DNA of 12,236 nt, from NCBI GenBank assembly GCA_003564775.1, contig PXEI01000139.1, positions 1 to 12,236 on the forward strand, read 5' to 3'. Position 1 is the stretch's first letter; every line of letters starts with the position of its first letter. This DNA is from Spirochaetaceae bacterium. Lineage in GTDB: Bacteria; Spirochaetota; Spirochaetia; DSM-27196; SLAA01. The notes under the pieces are model-generated. The model ran no database searches. It had not been told where the DNA came from and was given only the letters and a program-made list of their open reading frames with translations. Below, in pieces: positions 5,477 to 12,155 of the stretch. A program made the translations under genes and the position numbers.

Positions 5477-7450
5477 TGCCGCATAGATGTAGACGTCGGC
5501 GTTGTTGGCTTTGGTCTCGTAGTTGGTGGTAATGTGCCGCGAGACTCTGAGTACCGCCGACTGCAGAGGCTTGTACATCACATACTCAACACTCAGCCAC
5601 TTGGGAAGGTGCAGGTGAAACAGGTGAAGCTTTTTCCCGACAAAGAAAATGGCAAATCCAAGGGCGTATACTCTCACCGTGCCCATTAGGTCGTGTGAGT
5701 TGAAAAAGTTCATGTCCACCAGGTACCGGTCAATGAAGGCAGGATCATAGGTGAAGCTCCGGGTGGCCGGAATGATAAAGGTGTTCATGAGGTAACCTGG
5801 GAAAACCCCAATGCCGACAATAAGCACCGCAACTCCACCCATAGCCATCTGCATCATACGGTTCCCGGTGTTTGGAACCGTGGCAATTTTCTCCGGACAT
5901 CTGCCCAAGAAGGTGTAGGATATGAGTTTAATGAACGAACAGACAGTTCCACCACTGACAATAGTAAACACGACCTCAGCATAGCGGAATGAGCCGTGCC
6001 CGTACGTATATGCTTCATCAATTGCATGATGAAGAATAGATTTGCTCGCAAAGCCGTTAAAAAACGGCATGCCGGTAATGCCCAGCGCGGCAATGATGCA
6101 GACGACAAAGGTAACCGGAAGCTTTCTCCAGAGCCCGCCGAGGTTGTACATGTTCAGCTCATGGTACCGCAGGTATACCACCCCGGCCACCATAAATAGC
6201 AAGCTCTTGAAAAGCGCATGGTTGACTGTGTGGTAGACCGCACCGGAAAACCCCATAGCACCGTAGTAGCCTAAGTAGGCAGCAACTCCGGCACCCATAA
6301 TGATGTAGCCCATCTGGCTAATGCTGTGATAGGCGAGCATCTTTTTCATGTTGCTTTGTTGGAGGGCCATGAACACCCCAACCGCCATTGTGAGTATCCC
6401 AATCCAGATAACCGCGGCTCCGGTGACATGAGAAAGGTTCCACAATGGGTTGTCTCTACTCATGAGCGGTCCCGCAGCTGGCATGAAGAAGCTGGTTGCC
6501 ACCCGCAGAATTCCGTATGCGCCAATCTTTATCAGAACGCCGGAAAGCAAAGCGCTTGCCGGGGTAGGGGCCACCGGGTGTGCTTTTGGCAGCCAGATAT
6601 GTACCGGGAGCATGCCCGCCTTCACACCAAAGCCTAGTATAAGCAGCGCGGCTACTGCGTACTGTATCCACCCTGTTTCGGCAAGCTCGGCTGCCAAGTA
6701 GGTGAACTGCAAGGTTTTTGTACTGAACAGCACCAGTATCATTGCAACCAAAACGGCAAGACCACCGGCAACACCCATGTAGATGTAGTTATTGCCTGCA
6801 AGCAATGACTCGGCCGACTCGTTGTGTGCAACCAGCATGTAGGAACTGAAGGTCATTATTTCAAAGAACAGGAACATTGTGAGGATGTCCGAAGCCATGA
6901 CCGTTCCGAGCACTCCCCCTAAGGTTACCGACATCCACAGGTAGAAGCGGTCCTGGTGTTCCTCCGGGGCCATATACTCATGGGCGTAGATCGTCACCAG
7001 CAGCCATAGAATACCGGAGACCGAGACCATGACGTAGCTGAGCCAGTCTACGTGGAAGTGCAGTCCATAACCAAATACTGCTGGGATCGTGTTGTAAATG
7101 CTGTCGGTCAGTAGCTGGGGGTACATCGCCAGAATGAAAAGAAAAGTCACAAAGGTGGTTGTCACCGCAGTGAGGTCACGTAACCACGCCGACCTGTATC
7201 CCAGCGCAGCCTGCAGAGGGCCGGAGAGGAGCGGTACCGCTACCAAGAGCAGTGGGTAGTAGCGGAATGAAAAGACCTGACGCAGTACCGGCAGGTAGAA
7301 AACCGCGTCACCGATTAAGGTCATGGCAATAAAGGCCCCAACCAAGACGAATGAGATGGTCAAGAGGGCTATGCAACTGCGGCTAAACAAGCTCTCCTGT
7401 GCGCAGGGCACACAGGGCGCGCAGTCGTTGTTGGTGTTATCGCCGGACAT
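5432..7450 (-). CDS. Extra NuoL/NuoM/MrpD-like antiporter subunit with Cys-rich N-terminus
   Basis: A 672-residue polytopic member of the proton-conducting transporter family shared by complex I (NuoL/M/N), Mrp and membrane-bound hydrogenases. Key ion-path residues are present: Glu197 in FLFFEIMTFSSYM, Lys278 in GFGVKAGMLPVHIWLP, Lys308 in ALLSGVLIKIGAYGI, Lys415 in NHALFKSLLFM and Lys470 in FNGFASKSIL. The PKAHPVAPTPASALLSG segment (288-304) looks closer to MrpD/NuoM/HyfB than to MrpA, which normally reads AYLHSATMVK there. A C-terminal extension of about 150 residues adds at least two membrane segments (594-610 and 653-670). The N-terminus has Cys10, Cys13, Cys16 (CX2CX2C) and Cys26, unusual for this family. 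GGAGG at 7459-7463 supports the start. It follows mrpD by 53 bases and is probably the last gene of the operon. It may take the place of the missing N-terminal MrpA subunit (inference). Confidence 0.88.
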   Translation of the reverse strand: MSGDNTNNDCAPCVPCAQESLFSRSCIALLTISFVLVGAFIAMTLIGDAVFYLPVLRQVFSFRYYPLLLVAVPLLSGPLQAALGYRSAWLRDLTAVTTTFVTFLFILAMYPQLLTDSIYNTIPAVFGYGLHFHVDWLSYVMVSVSGILWLLVTIYAHEYMAPEEHQDRFYLWMSVTLGGVLGTVMASDILTMFLFFEIMTFSSYMLVAHNESAESLLAGNNYIYMGVAGGLAVLVAMILVLFSTKTLQFTYLAAELAETGWIQYAVAALLILGFGVKAGMLPVHIWLPKAHPVAPTPASALLSGVLIKIGAYGILRVATSFFMPAAGPLMSRDNPLWNLSHVTGAAVIWIGILTMAVGVFMALQQSNMKKMLAYHSISQMGYIIMGAGVAAYLGYYGAMGFSGAVYHTVNHALFKSLLFMVAGVVYLRYHELNMYNLGGLWRKLPVTFVVCIIAALGITGMPFFNGFASKSILHHAIDEAYTYGHGSFRYAEVVFTIVSGGTVCSFIKLISYTFLGRCPEKIATVPNTGNRMMQMAMGGVAVLIVGIGVFPGYLMNTFIIPATRSFTYDPAFIDRYLVDMNFFNSHDLMGTVRVYALGFAIFFVGKKLHLFHLHLPKWLSVEYVMYKPLQSAVLRVSRHITTNYETKANNADVYIYAALLMGSLLMLTVFFR

Positions 7451-7503
7451 TTATTTAACCTCCCCATCTGCAGCTCTTACGCCATGCACAAGGAAACAGA
7501 ACA

Positions 7504-8991
7504 TTACAGAAACAGGTGCGGCATCTGCCCTGTTATGTTCATGAGCAACTGTGGGAATACCCCAAGTAGCACAATAAGAACGGCCATTATTGCCATGGGA
7601 ACCCACATTGTGGCGGGTAAGCCATCTCTCTCCATGACGCTTGGCACCGTCTCGCACTCGTGACAGAGGAAAGCCTTGATAATGATGGGCAGGTAGTACA
7701 TAGCGTTGAGGAGGCTGCTGAGTAAAATGATCAGCAGTATCCATGGGTGGCCGCCATCAAGTACGGCCAGACCCAGGTACCACTTGGAGATGAAGCCAGC
7801 GAACCCCGGAATGCCAATCATGCCAAAAGCCCCAATGGTAAAGACCGTCATGCTAAACGGCATGCGGTAACCCATACCGCTGAACTCGTTCACATTCCGT
7901 TTGCCGGTGGTGAATATCATGGCACCAGCACTGAGGAACAAGGCCCCCTTCATAAGGGCATGAGCAACAACATGAAAGAACGCGGCGTTGAGTCCGGCCG
8001 GTGAAGCCAGGGATATACCCAGTGCGATGTAGCCAATTTGGGCGACACTGGAGTAGGCTAGCACTCGTTTAATGTCGGTCTGCCCAATTGCGAACACCGA
8101 CCCCATAATCATGCCGGATACGGCAAACAGCACCAGAAAGAGCTGGAGCCCAACCTCGCGCATAATATCAACGCCAATAACCTGGAACAACAGCTTCATT
8201 GCCGCAAAGAGATAGATCTTCACAACCAGGCCGGAGAGCAATGCACTAGACGGTGTCGGGGCACTTGAGTGTGCATCGGGCAACCAGGTGTGCAGCGGGA
8301 AGACGGCGGCCTTAATGCCAAATCCGGTGAGGATGAAGCCAATAGAGATGAGCACATTGATAGAGTGGCTCTGCCAGATATCCGGCATGAGCTCGGCCAG
8401 AGCGCTCATGTTCAGATTACCGCTCACCATGTACAGGAAGGCAATGCCCATGAGTATAGACACCGAGCCGATAGTACCCTGCATGAGGTACTTCAGGCTG
8501 GCAAGCAGGTTCCTGCCTTTGCGCTTTATGGAGACTATAGCGCACGAGGTGAGTGAGAGTATCTCCATGAAGACATACAGGTTAAAGAGGTCGTTGGTGT
8601 AGATCATGCCGACCATGGCAAACAGCATAAGAAAGATGAGTGTGAAGTAGTACGGAATAAGGTGCTGAGCAAGATCATGCGTGATGTTCCGGAAGGCGTA
8701 AAAAATAACCAAGGTGCTGATAAAGACTACGACCAGGCTCATGAAGCTTGAGAATATGTTAATGACAAACTCTATGCCCACACCCGGTATCCAGTTGCCA
8801 AAGTAGTAGGTGTATACATCCCCGCCAAGGGTGCCCTTGAGTGAAACAGCGGCTAGTGCTGTGGCACACAGAGCTGCACCACCAACTATATACCGGAGCT
8901 GGCGAGAGTCACCGTCGGTAGTCAGCGGGAGAATGAGTGCCGCGATGAGTGGAGCCAGCAGTGCATAGACCGGAAGATGCAGGCTAAGCAT
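7504..8991 (-). CDS. mrpD: Mrp/Mnh antiporter subunit D
   Basis: One of the large proton- or sodium-conducting subunits of the Mrp complex in the inner membrane, homologous to NuoM/NuoN and MbhH. At 495 residues the length is standard for MrpD. Conserved charged residues visible: Glu143 in NLYVFMEILSLTSC (137-150), Lys227 in GFGIKAAVFPLHTWLPDAH (223-241), Lys258 in ALLSGLVVKIYLF, Lys348 in VAHALMKGALF and Lys403 in FAGFISKWYLG. The start is ATG 8991, where homology begins (MLSLHLPVYALLAPL) and AAGGA lies upstream; an extension to 9087 would lie wholly inside mrpC in another frame and is rejected. The start overlaps the end of mrpC by eight bases, indicating translational coupling. A short tail after the last helix ends MPHLFL. 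Confidence 0.94.
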   Translation of the reverse strand: MLSLHLPVYALLAPLIAALILPLTTDGDSRQLRYIVGGAALCATALAAVSLKGTLGGDVYTYYFGNWIPGVGIEFVINIFSSFMSLVVVFISTLVIFYAFRNITHDLAQHLIPYYFTLIFLMLFAMVGMIYTNDLFNLYVFMEILSLTSCAIVSIKRKGRNLLASLKYLMQGTIGSVSILMGIAFLYMVSGNLNMSALAELMPDIWQSHSINVLISIGFILTGFGIKAAVFPLHTWLPDAHSSAPTPSSALLSGLVVKIYLFAAMKLLFQVIGVDIMREVGLQLFLVLFAVSGMIMGSVFAIGQTDIKRVLAYSSVAQIGYIALGISLASPAGLNAAFFHVVAHALMKGALFLSAGAMIFTTGKRNVNEFSGMGYRMPFSMTVFTIGAFGMIGIPGFAGFISKWYLGLAVLDGGHPWILLIILLSSLLNAMYYLPIIIKAFLCHECETVPSVMERDGLPATMWVPMAIMAVLIVLLGVFPQLLMNITGQMPHLFL

Positions 8992-9379
8992 GGGGTGAGT
9001 CGTCCTTGGATTCCTCTGTATCAAGAATCTCGTCAAGCTCAATGGTTCCGTACAGCTGGTGAATTTGGATAACCATACTGAGTCCATACACAGTAATGCT
9101 TACGCCCACAACAATGCCGGTCAGAATCAGCGCCGAGGGAAGTGGGTTCACAAAGGGGCCGCCAGTGTCCCCCAAGGTGAGAACTGGAGGTGAGGCCCCG
9201 TGCACAAAACCAATAGAGACAAAGAGCAAGAAGACCGAGGTTTCCATTATGTTAATCCCTATGATCTTCTTAATGAAGTTGTTATGCGTTACAACGGTGT
9301 AGAGACCAACTACAAAGAGGCAGGCCGCGCCGATGTAGTTTACGTGTTCAAGGATCTGTATCCAGAACGAGTAGATCAA
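8984..9379 (-). CDS. mrpC: Mrp/Mnh antiporter subunit C (NuoK-like)
   Basis: A 131-residue membrane protein of the NuoK/MrpC/MbhG family with three helices (about 14-31, 38-58 and 80-108). The typical motif NNFIKKIIGINIMETSVFLLF (33-53) and the loop GGPFVNPLPSALILTGIVVG are clear. The tail (113-131) is acidic and soluble. The start codon is TTG at 9379, overlapping the mrpB stop as TTGA. AAGGAG lies five bases upstream inside mrpB, and the next Met is residue 45, so the rare start is well supported. Three helices of this small subunit normally pack against MrpD, whose gene follows directly. Confidence 0.93.
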   Translation of the reverse strand: MIYSFWIQILEHVNYIGAACLFVVGLYTVVTHNNFIKKIIGINIMETSVFLLFVSIGFVHGASPPVLTLGDTGGPFVNPLPSALILTGIVVGVSITVYGLSMVIQIHQLYGTIELDEILDTEESKDDSPHA

Positions 9380-9804
9380 TGTGGCTCCTTGTCTACCATG
9401 GTGTGAAACAGGGTAATCATGGTACTTGCCACCTTTACCCCAATCGCAATGGTGATGATTGGTATGAAACCGGCACTCAGTATATTGCCAAGCTCACCCA
9501 TGCTGAAGCCTGCCGCCTGATTAGTTAAGAAACTCTGGCCAGCGGCAATCCCTACCAGTCCGACCGCTACAAACAGCAGAATGGCACCGCTCTCCAGCCA
9601 CTTAGACGTGGAGTGCGATATCATCTGTGAACCGGCCTCGGCACCATAGGCAAGGGTATAGAGAATGATACTTGCGCCAAGAATAGCGCCTCCGGGAAAC
9701 CCGCCCCCTGGTGACAGGTGACCATGCATGACAACGAATACGCCGTAGACCTGAATAAAGGGAATAATTATTCGGCTGACCACACGTACTATTTGATCAT
9801 CCAT
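9376..9804 (-). CDS. mrpB: Mrp/Mnh antiporter subunit B
   Basis: A 142-residue MrpB/MbhF-type subunit with four membrane helices. The N-terminal segment RIIIPFIQVYGVFVVMHGHLSPGGGFPGG carries the diagnostic HGHLSPGGGFPGGA motif (residues 27-40), which is highly conserved in MrpB. Later segments (about 41-55, 70-90 and 106-130) complete the fold. In many bacteria MrpB follows the large MrpA gene; here it follows two small genes that match MrpA's C-terminal domains. The ATG at 9804 overlaps the upstream gene's end by eight bases. Confidence 0.94.
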   Translation of the reverse strand: MDDQIVRVVSRIIIPFIQVYGVFVVMHGHLSPGGGFPGGAILGASIILYTLAYGAEAGSQMISHSTSKWLESGAILLFVAVGLVGIAAGQSFLTNQAAGFSMGELGNILSAGFIPIITIAIGVKVASTMITLFHTMVDKEPH

Positions 9805-10108
9805 GGTGGTTCTCTTTGCGCTTCTTGAGCGGCTTTGGGTGAGCTATGAGCAGAACACTGAGCACCGCCGAAACAGCAGTGAAGAGAACCGTTGCCTCTC
9901 CTAAGGTGTCGAGTGCGCGATAGTCGGAAATGATAACGGCCACAACATTGAGAGCGTTCGTCTCGGCCACGGTGTTCTCTATGTAGTGCGCTGCAATTTC
10001 GTTGTAAGCCGGATGATCCTGGCTGCCTATAGCCGGCATCTGAATAAAGCTATAGGACATGATGACAAGTAGACCGCCAAGGGTCACAATGAGAAAGGCG
10101 CGTTTCAT
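9797..10108 (-). CDS. mbhE: MbhE-like subunit, equivalent to the distal MrpA C-terminal domain
   Basis: A 103-residue protein with two helices (about 3-19 and 69-87) around a polar external-type loop HPAYNEIAAHYIENTV (28-43). The next stretch, ETNALNVVAVIISDYRALDTLGEATVL (45-71), carries the conserved VVxVILxDYRxxDTLGE pattern found at the end of MrpA and in MbhE. The C-terminus is basic (KPLKKRKENHHG). ATG 10108 overlaps the upstream stop as ATGA. In-frame sequence upstream to 10420 is a shadow of the neighbouring genes and is excluded. Being separate from MrpA is a feature of archaeal Mbh-type and some bacterial Mrp clusters. Confidence 0.88.
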   Translation of the reverse strand: MKRAFLIVTLGGLLVIMSYSFIQMPAIGSQDHPAYNEIAAHYIENTVAETNALNVVAVIISDYRALDTLGEATVLFTAVSAVLSVLLIAHPKPLKKRKENHHG

Positions 10109-10344
10109 TTCTCCATCCTGGATGTGCGGCTTATCACCGCAATGAACATGATTGTGGTTACGCCCGCACCCATGGCGGCCTCGGTCAGTGCAACATCGGG
10201 TGACTGGAGCAGCAGCCACAGCACCGCCATGACCAGACTGTAGGAGGCAAAAATGACCACCGCGCTGAGCAGGTCTTTGGTATGTCCAGCTGCGAGTGCA
10301 CAAATAACCAGAAATACAACCAGAATGAAGTTCAGTACCTGCAT
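10105..10344 (-). CDS. mbhD: MbhD-like (DUF4040) subunit, equivalent to an MrpA C-terminal domain
   Basis: A 79-residue membrane protein with three short helices. The motif LLQSPDVALTEAAMGAGVTTIMF (45-67) is diagnostic of MbhD/DUF4040 and of the matching MrpA C-terminal domain; Asp50 and Glu55 lie in its conserved PDVALTEA core. It starts at ATG 10344, two bases after the mrpG stop, with GAGGAG at the end of mrpG acting as the ribosome binding site. It normally forms part of the cation-path region next to the NuoJ-like side of the complex. The gene is intact: its small size is normal for a free-standing MbhD and is not a truncation. Confidence 0.9.
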   Translation of the reverse strand: MQVLNFILVVFLVICALAAGHTKDLLSAVVIFASYSLVMAVLWLLLQSPDVALTEAAMGAGVTTIMFIAVISRTSRMEK

Positions 10345-10346
10345 GA

Positions 10347-10685
10347 CTACTCCTCAAGTTCCCTTGGCGGGTGCAGCGACGAACCGTGCTCCTCGGGGTT
10401 GTGGTACTGAGCCTTGGCAATGATATGCGCTGCGGTTGGGTTGGTAATCCAGATGAATGCCATAATCATAAAGAGTTTTATGCTAATGAGGCCGGGCCCG
10501 AAGTAGACCATAACAGCTATAAGCACCAGGCCCTCACCAAGGGTGTCGCATTTGGTGGTGGCGTGCATGCGGCTGAACGCATCCGGCAGGCGCAAAAGGC
10601 CCAAGGTTCCGACCGAGAAGAAAAACACACCGGATGCAAGCAGAAACACAATTACCGAGCCCCGCAGCAGAGAAATTACTTCCAT
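10347..10685 (-). CDS. mrpG: Mrp/Mnh antiporter subunit G
   Basis: A 112-residue MrpG/MbhC subunit with three helices (about 6-28, 48-65 and 68-85). The typical GTLGLLRLPDAFSRMHATTKCDTLGEGLVL run (26-55) is present, as is the following NPTAAHIIAKA (82-92) at the end of the third helix. The C-terminal 20 residues are polar (YHNPEEHGSS...). The ATG overlaps the stop of mrpF by one base (TAATG). MrpE, F and G are essential for a working Mrp complex in studied bacteria. Confidence 0.94.
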   Translation of the reverse strand: MEVISLLRGSVIVFLLASGVFFFSVGTLGLLRLPDAFSRMHATTKCDTLGEGLVLIAVMVYFGPGLISIKLFMIMAFIWITNPTAAHIIAKAQYHNPEEHGSSLHPPRELEE

Positions 10686-10957
10686 TAGCCGAGCTCCCCA
10701 CGGTCTATGTACTTAGCTACGCCCACAGTGGCTATGAACCCCATCATTGCATAAATGAGCGCAACATCCACAAATACCTGTTGTCCGGTTATGACGGCCA
10801 AAAGGACAATGATCATGGTCACCTTGGTTGTGATAACGTTAATGGACACAACCCGGTCTGCGGCGCTTGGCCCAACATACGCCCGGTACAACGAGGCAAA
10901 GGTGAGGAGTGCGAGCGTTCCGGCCGCTGCAACTACCGCAAGATCAACCAGGTTCAT
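10685..10957 (-). CDS. mrpF: Mrp/Mnh antiporter subunit F
   Basis: A 90-residue MrpF/MbhB subunit with three helices (about 4-26, 38-56 and 62-82). The conserved stretch YRAYVGPSAADRVVSINVIT (24-43) is diagnostic; the family usually reads RxxxGPTxxDRVVALN at this place. The gene overlaps mrpE by four bases (ATGA), consistent with coupled translation. Length is normal for the family. Confidence 0.94.
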   Translation of the reverse strand: MNLVDLAVVAAAGTLALLTFASLYRAYVGPSAADRVVSINVITTKVTMIIVLLAVITGQQVFVDVALIYAMMGFIATVGVAKYIDRGELG

Positions 10958-11466
10958 GATTCATGAGCCTCGTCAATGCGCTTGATCCACCGAACAATAA
11001 AGCTGCTGCGGAGTGACTCGGCAGAGTCCTTTGTCAGCGCATGAACCACGCAGTAGGTGTCGGTAATTTCTACCGTGAGCGTTCCGGGCGTGAGGGTAAT
11101 TGAGTTTCCCAGGATGACCCGGTTCACCTCGTTCTTGATCTTGAGCGGAACCTTTACGAACTCAGGCTCTACAGGCATGTTAGGACTTAGTACAATGCGC
11201 GCTACCTCTATGTTGGACTTTACCACTTCAAGAACCAGCACCACTAGAAAGCCCATGAACATGAGCAGGTTCTCAAGCCTGTAGAGCGGCATTTCATGCT
11301 GATCAAACAGGAGGCTGCGTGAGAACAGCGTAACCCCCAAGGCCACAAAAATGCCTACCGCCAGGGACTCAGGTGTATGGTGAGGAGACAGGAGCATCCA
11401 GAACCCCAGTAGCAAGAGAAAAGGAATCAGGAGCCGTCGCAACGAACGAACCATTCGAGCGTTCAT
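10954..11466 (-). CDS. mrpE: Mrp/Mnh antiporter subunit E, first gene of the operon
   Basis: A 170-residue MrpE/MbhA subunit. Three hydrophobic stretches lie near the N-terminus (residues 11-26, 34-48 and 61-79), followed by a soluble domain with the diagnostic VILGNSITLTPGTLTVEI (about 117-134), seen in nearly all MrpE proteins. I chose ATG 11466 (MNARMVRSLRR), which gives the usual length. The ribosome binding site is weak (GAG, about seven bases upstream). An in-frame GTG at 11520 would add 18 polar residues not expected in this family. The next in-frame Met is residue 5, so the exact start is uncertain. The divergent gene begins 164 bases away. Confidence 0.92.
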   Translation of the reverse strand: MNARMVRSLRRLLIPFLLLLGFWMLLSPHHTPESLAVGIFVALGVTLFSRSLLFDQHEMPLYRLENLLMFMGFLVVLVLEVVKSNIEVARIVLSPNMPVEPEFVKVPLKIKNEVNRVILGNSITLTPGTLTVEITDTYCVVHALTKDSAESLRSSFIVRWIKRIDEAHES

Positions 11467-11520
11467 GTATATCTCAATATAGACAAGCAATACCTCGTGG
11501 TCATGTCTGCATGGTAACAC

Positions 11521-11542
11521 GGGTACTCTACCCTTTGGGGTA
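11521..11542. repeat. Alternating GGGTA/TACCC/GGGTA in the Mrp promoter
   Basis: GGGTA (11521-11525), TACCC (11529-11533) and GGGTA (11538-11542) allow two mutually exclusive short hairpins or two half-site pairings. They overlap the predicted -10 and spacer of the Mrp promoter, so a regulator binding here could block transcription. Inferred from symmetry alone. Confidence 0.4.
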
Positions 11543-11554
11543 AGAAATTATCAA
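11525..11554 (-). promoter_or_regulatory. Candidate promoter for the Mrp operon
   Basis: On the minus strand TTGATA (11554-11549; 5/6 match) and TAGAGT (11530-11525; 4/6 match) are 18 bases apart. The predicted leader is about 50 bases before ATG 11466. The element overlaps the GGGTA/TACCC repeats described separately. Confidence 0.4.
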
Positions 11555-11618
11555 TAGATTATGCAGCATCGTGATGCAGTTCGCGGAGACAGGCTTGGAC
11601 AAGTGCTCCATGCTTCAG

Positions 11619-11630
11619 TATGGTTAGGGT
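11619..11630 (+). promoter_or_regulatory. Candidate -10 box directly before the 132-residue gene (leaderless start)
   Basis: TATGGT (11619-11624) lies six bases before ATG 11631, the normal distance from a -10 element to the transcription start. A weak -35, TTGGAC (11595-11600), lies 18 bases upstream. No ribosome binding site is seen at the usual distance, so the mRNA may begin at the ATG. Confidence 0.35.
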
Positions 11631-12029
11631 ATGAAGCACCCGCTCCTACAAGAATTTGATAATAAAATGAATCAACTATTTGACGAGGTCGACACCTATC
11701 TTGAAGACCGTTATGGGGACCGCTATCCCTTGCATCCGGCACGGGCGGCCCATGGGGTTACCGCTAACCCGGAACACAGCGGCCTTTTCACGGTGGGCGC
11801 AGACTTCACTGCCGGGTACGGGTCGGAGCTCGGGCGCGGGTATCTTCTGGCGGTGGACATAAAAACTCTTACCAATGTTCCCGACGAGGTGGAGGAAGAG
11901 ATAGACCAGGTTGCGGTGGAGAAGGTGCGTGAGCTGCTGCCCCTCTATTTTCCTGACCGGCGACTTGAGGCGACACGTGATGGCCGCTTCTTCAAGATCC
12001 ACGGTGATCTGGGGTTGGGGAAACGGTAG
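11631..12029 (+). CDS. Conserved hypothetical protein (spirochaete-type, soluble)
   Basis: A 132-residue soluble protein with no membrane segment or signal peptide. The N-terminal part is acidic and probably helical (FDNKMNQLFDEVDTYLED, 9-26). A Gly-rich middle follows (GLFTVGADFTAGYGSELGRG, 51-70), then a helix with many charged residues (VPDEVEEEIDQVAVEKVREL, 83-102) and a short end FKIHGDLGLG. The NPEHSGLF and GSELGRGY segments resemble conserved hypothetical proteins that I associate with spirochaetes, but I cannot name a family. Position 11631 gives the longest frame; Met13 (ATG 11667) also lacks a ribosome binding site. The gene is divergent from the antiporter operon, with a 164-base shared upstream region, so the two may share regulation (inference). 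Confidence 0.75.
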   Translation: MKHPLLQEFDNKMNQLFDEVDTYLEDRYGDRYPLHPARAAHGVTANPEHSGLFTVGADFTAGYGSELGRGYLLAVDIKTLTNVPDEVEEEIDQVAVEKVRELLPLYFPDRRLEATRDGRFFKIHGDLGLGKR

Positions 12030-12095
12030 TTCGCTCGCAAGATGCGCTGGCACTGGTCGTCGCTGTTAGTAATGCGTGAAGATTTACGACTGTGG

Positions 12096-12124
12096 TTGAC
12101 GGCACCCCGAAAACGGGCGATTAT
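12096..12124 (+). promoter_or_regulatory. Candidate promoter of the right-edge gene
   Basis: TTGACG (12096-12101) and GATTAT (12119-12124) are 17 bases apart, matching the -35 at 5/6 and the -10 at 4/6. The predicted transcription start lies about 25 bases before ATG 12156. No terminator for the preceding gene was seen between 12030 and 12095. Confidence 0.45.
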
Positions 12125-12155
12125 GGAAGCTACGACATGGAAAGGAGGAAACACT

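Noticed and set aside
8992..9087. 32-residue upstream extension of mrpD
   Set aside because: It lies wholly within mrpC in another frame, and MrpD homology begins at Met 8991.
10105..10344. Reading the 79-residue DUF4040 gene as a broken piece of mrpA
   Set aside because: It has its own ribosome binding site, start and stop, and free-standing MbhD genes of this size are normal in Mbh-type clusters.
10109..10420. Upstream extension of the MbhE-like gene
   Set aside because: It is an out-of-frame shadow across mbhD and the end of mrpG; ATG 10108 with an ATGA overlap fits the family length.
11467..11520. GTG 11520 as the mrpE start
   Set aside because: It would add polar residues unlike MrpE N-termini, and it lies at or before the predicted transcription start.
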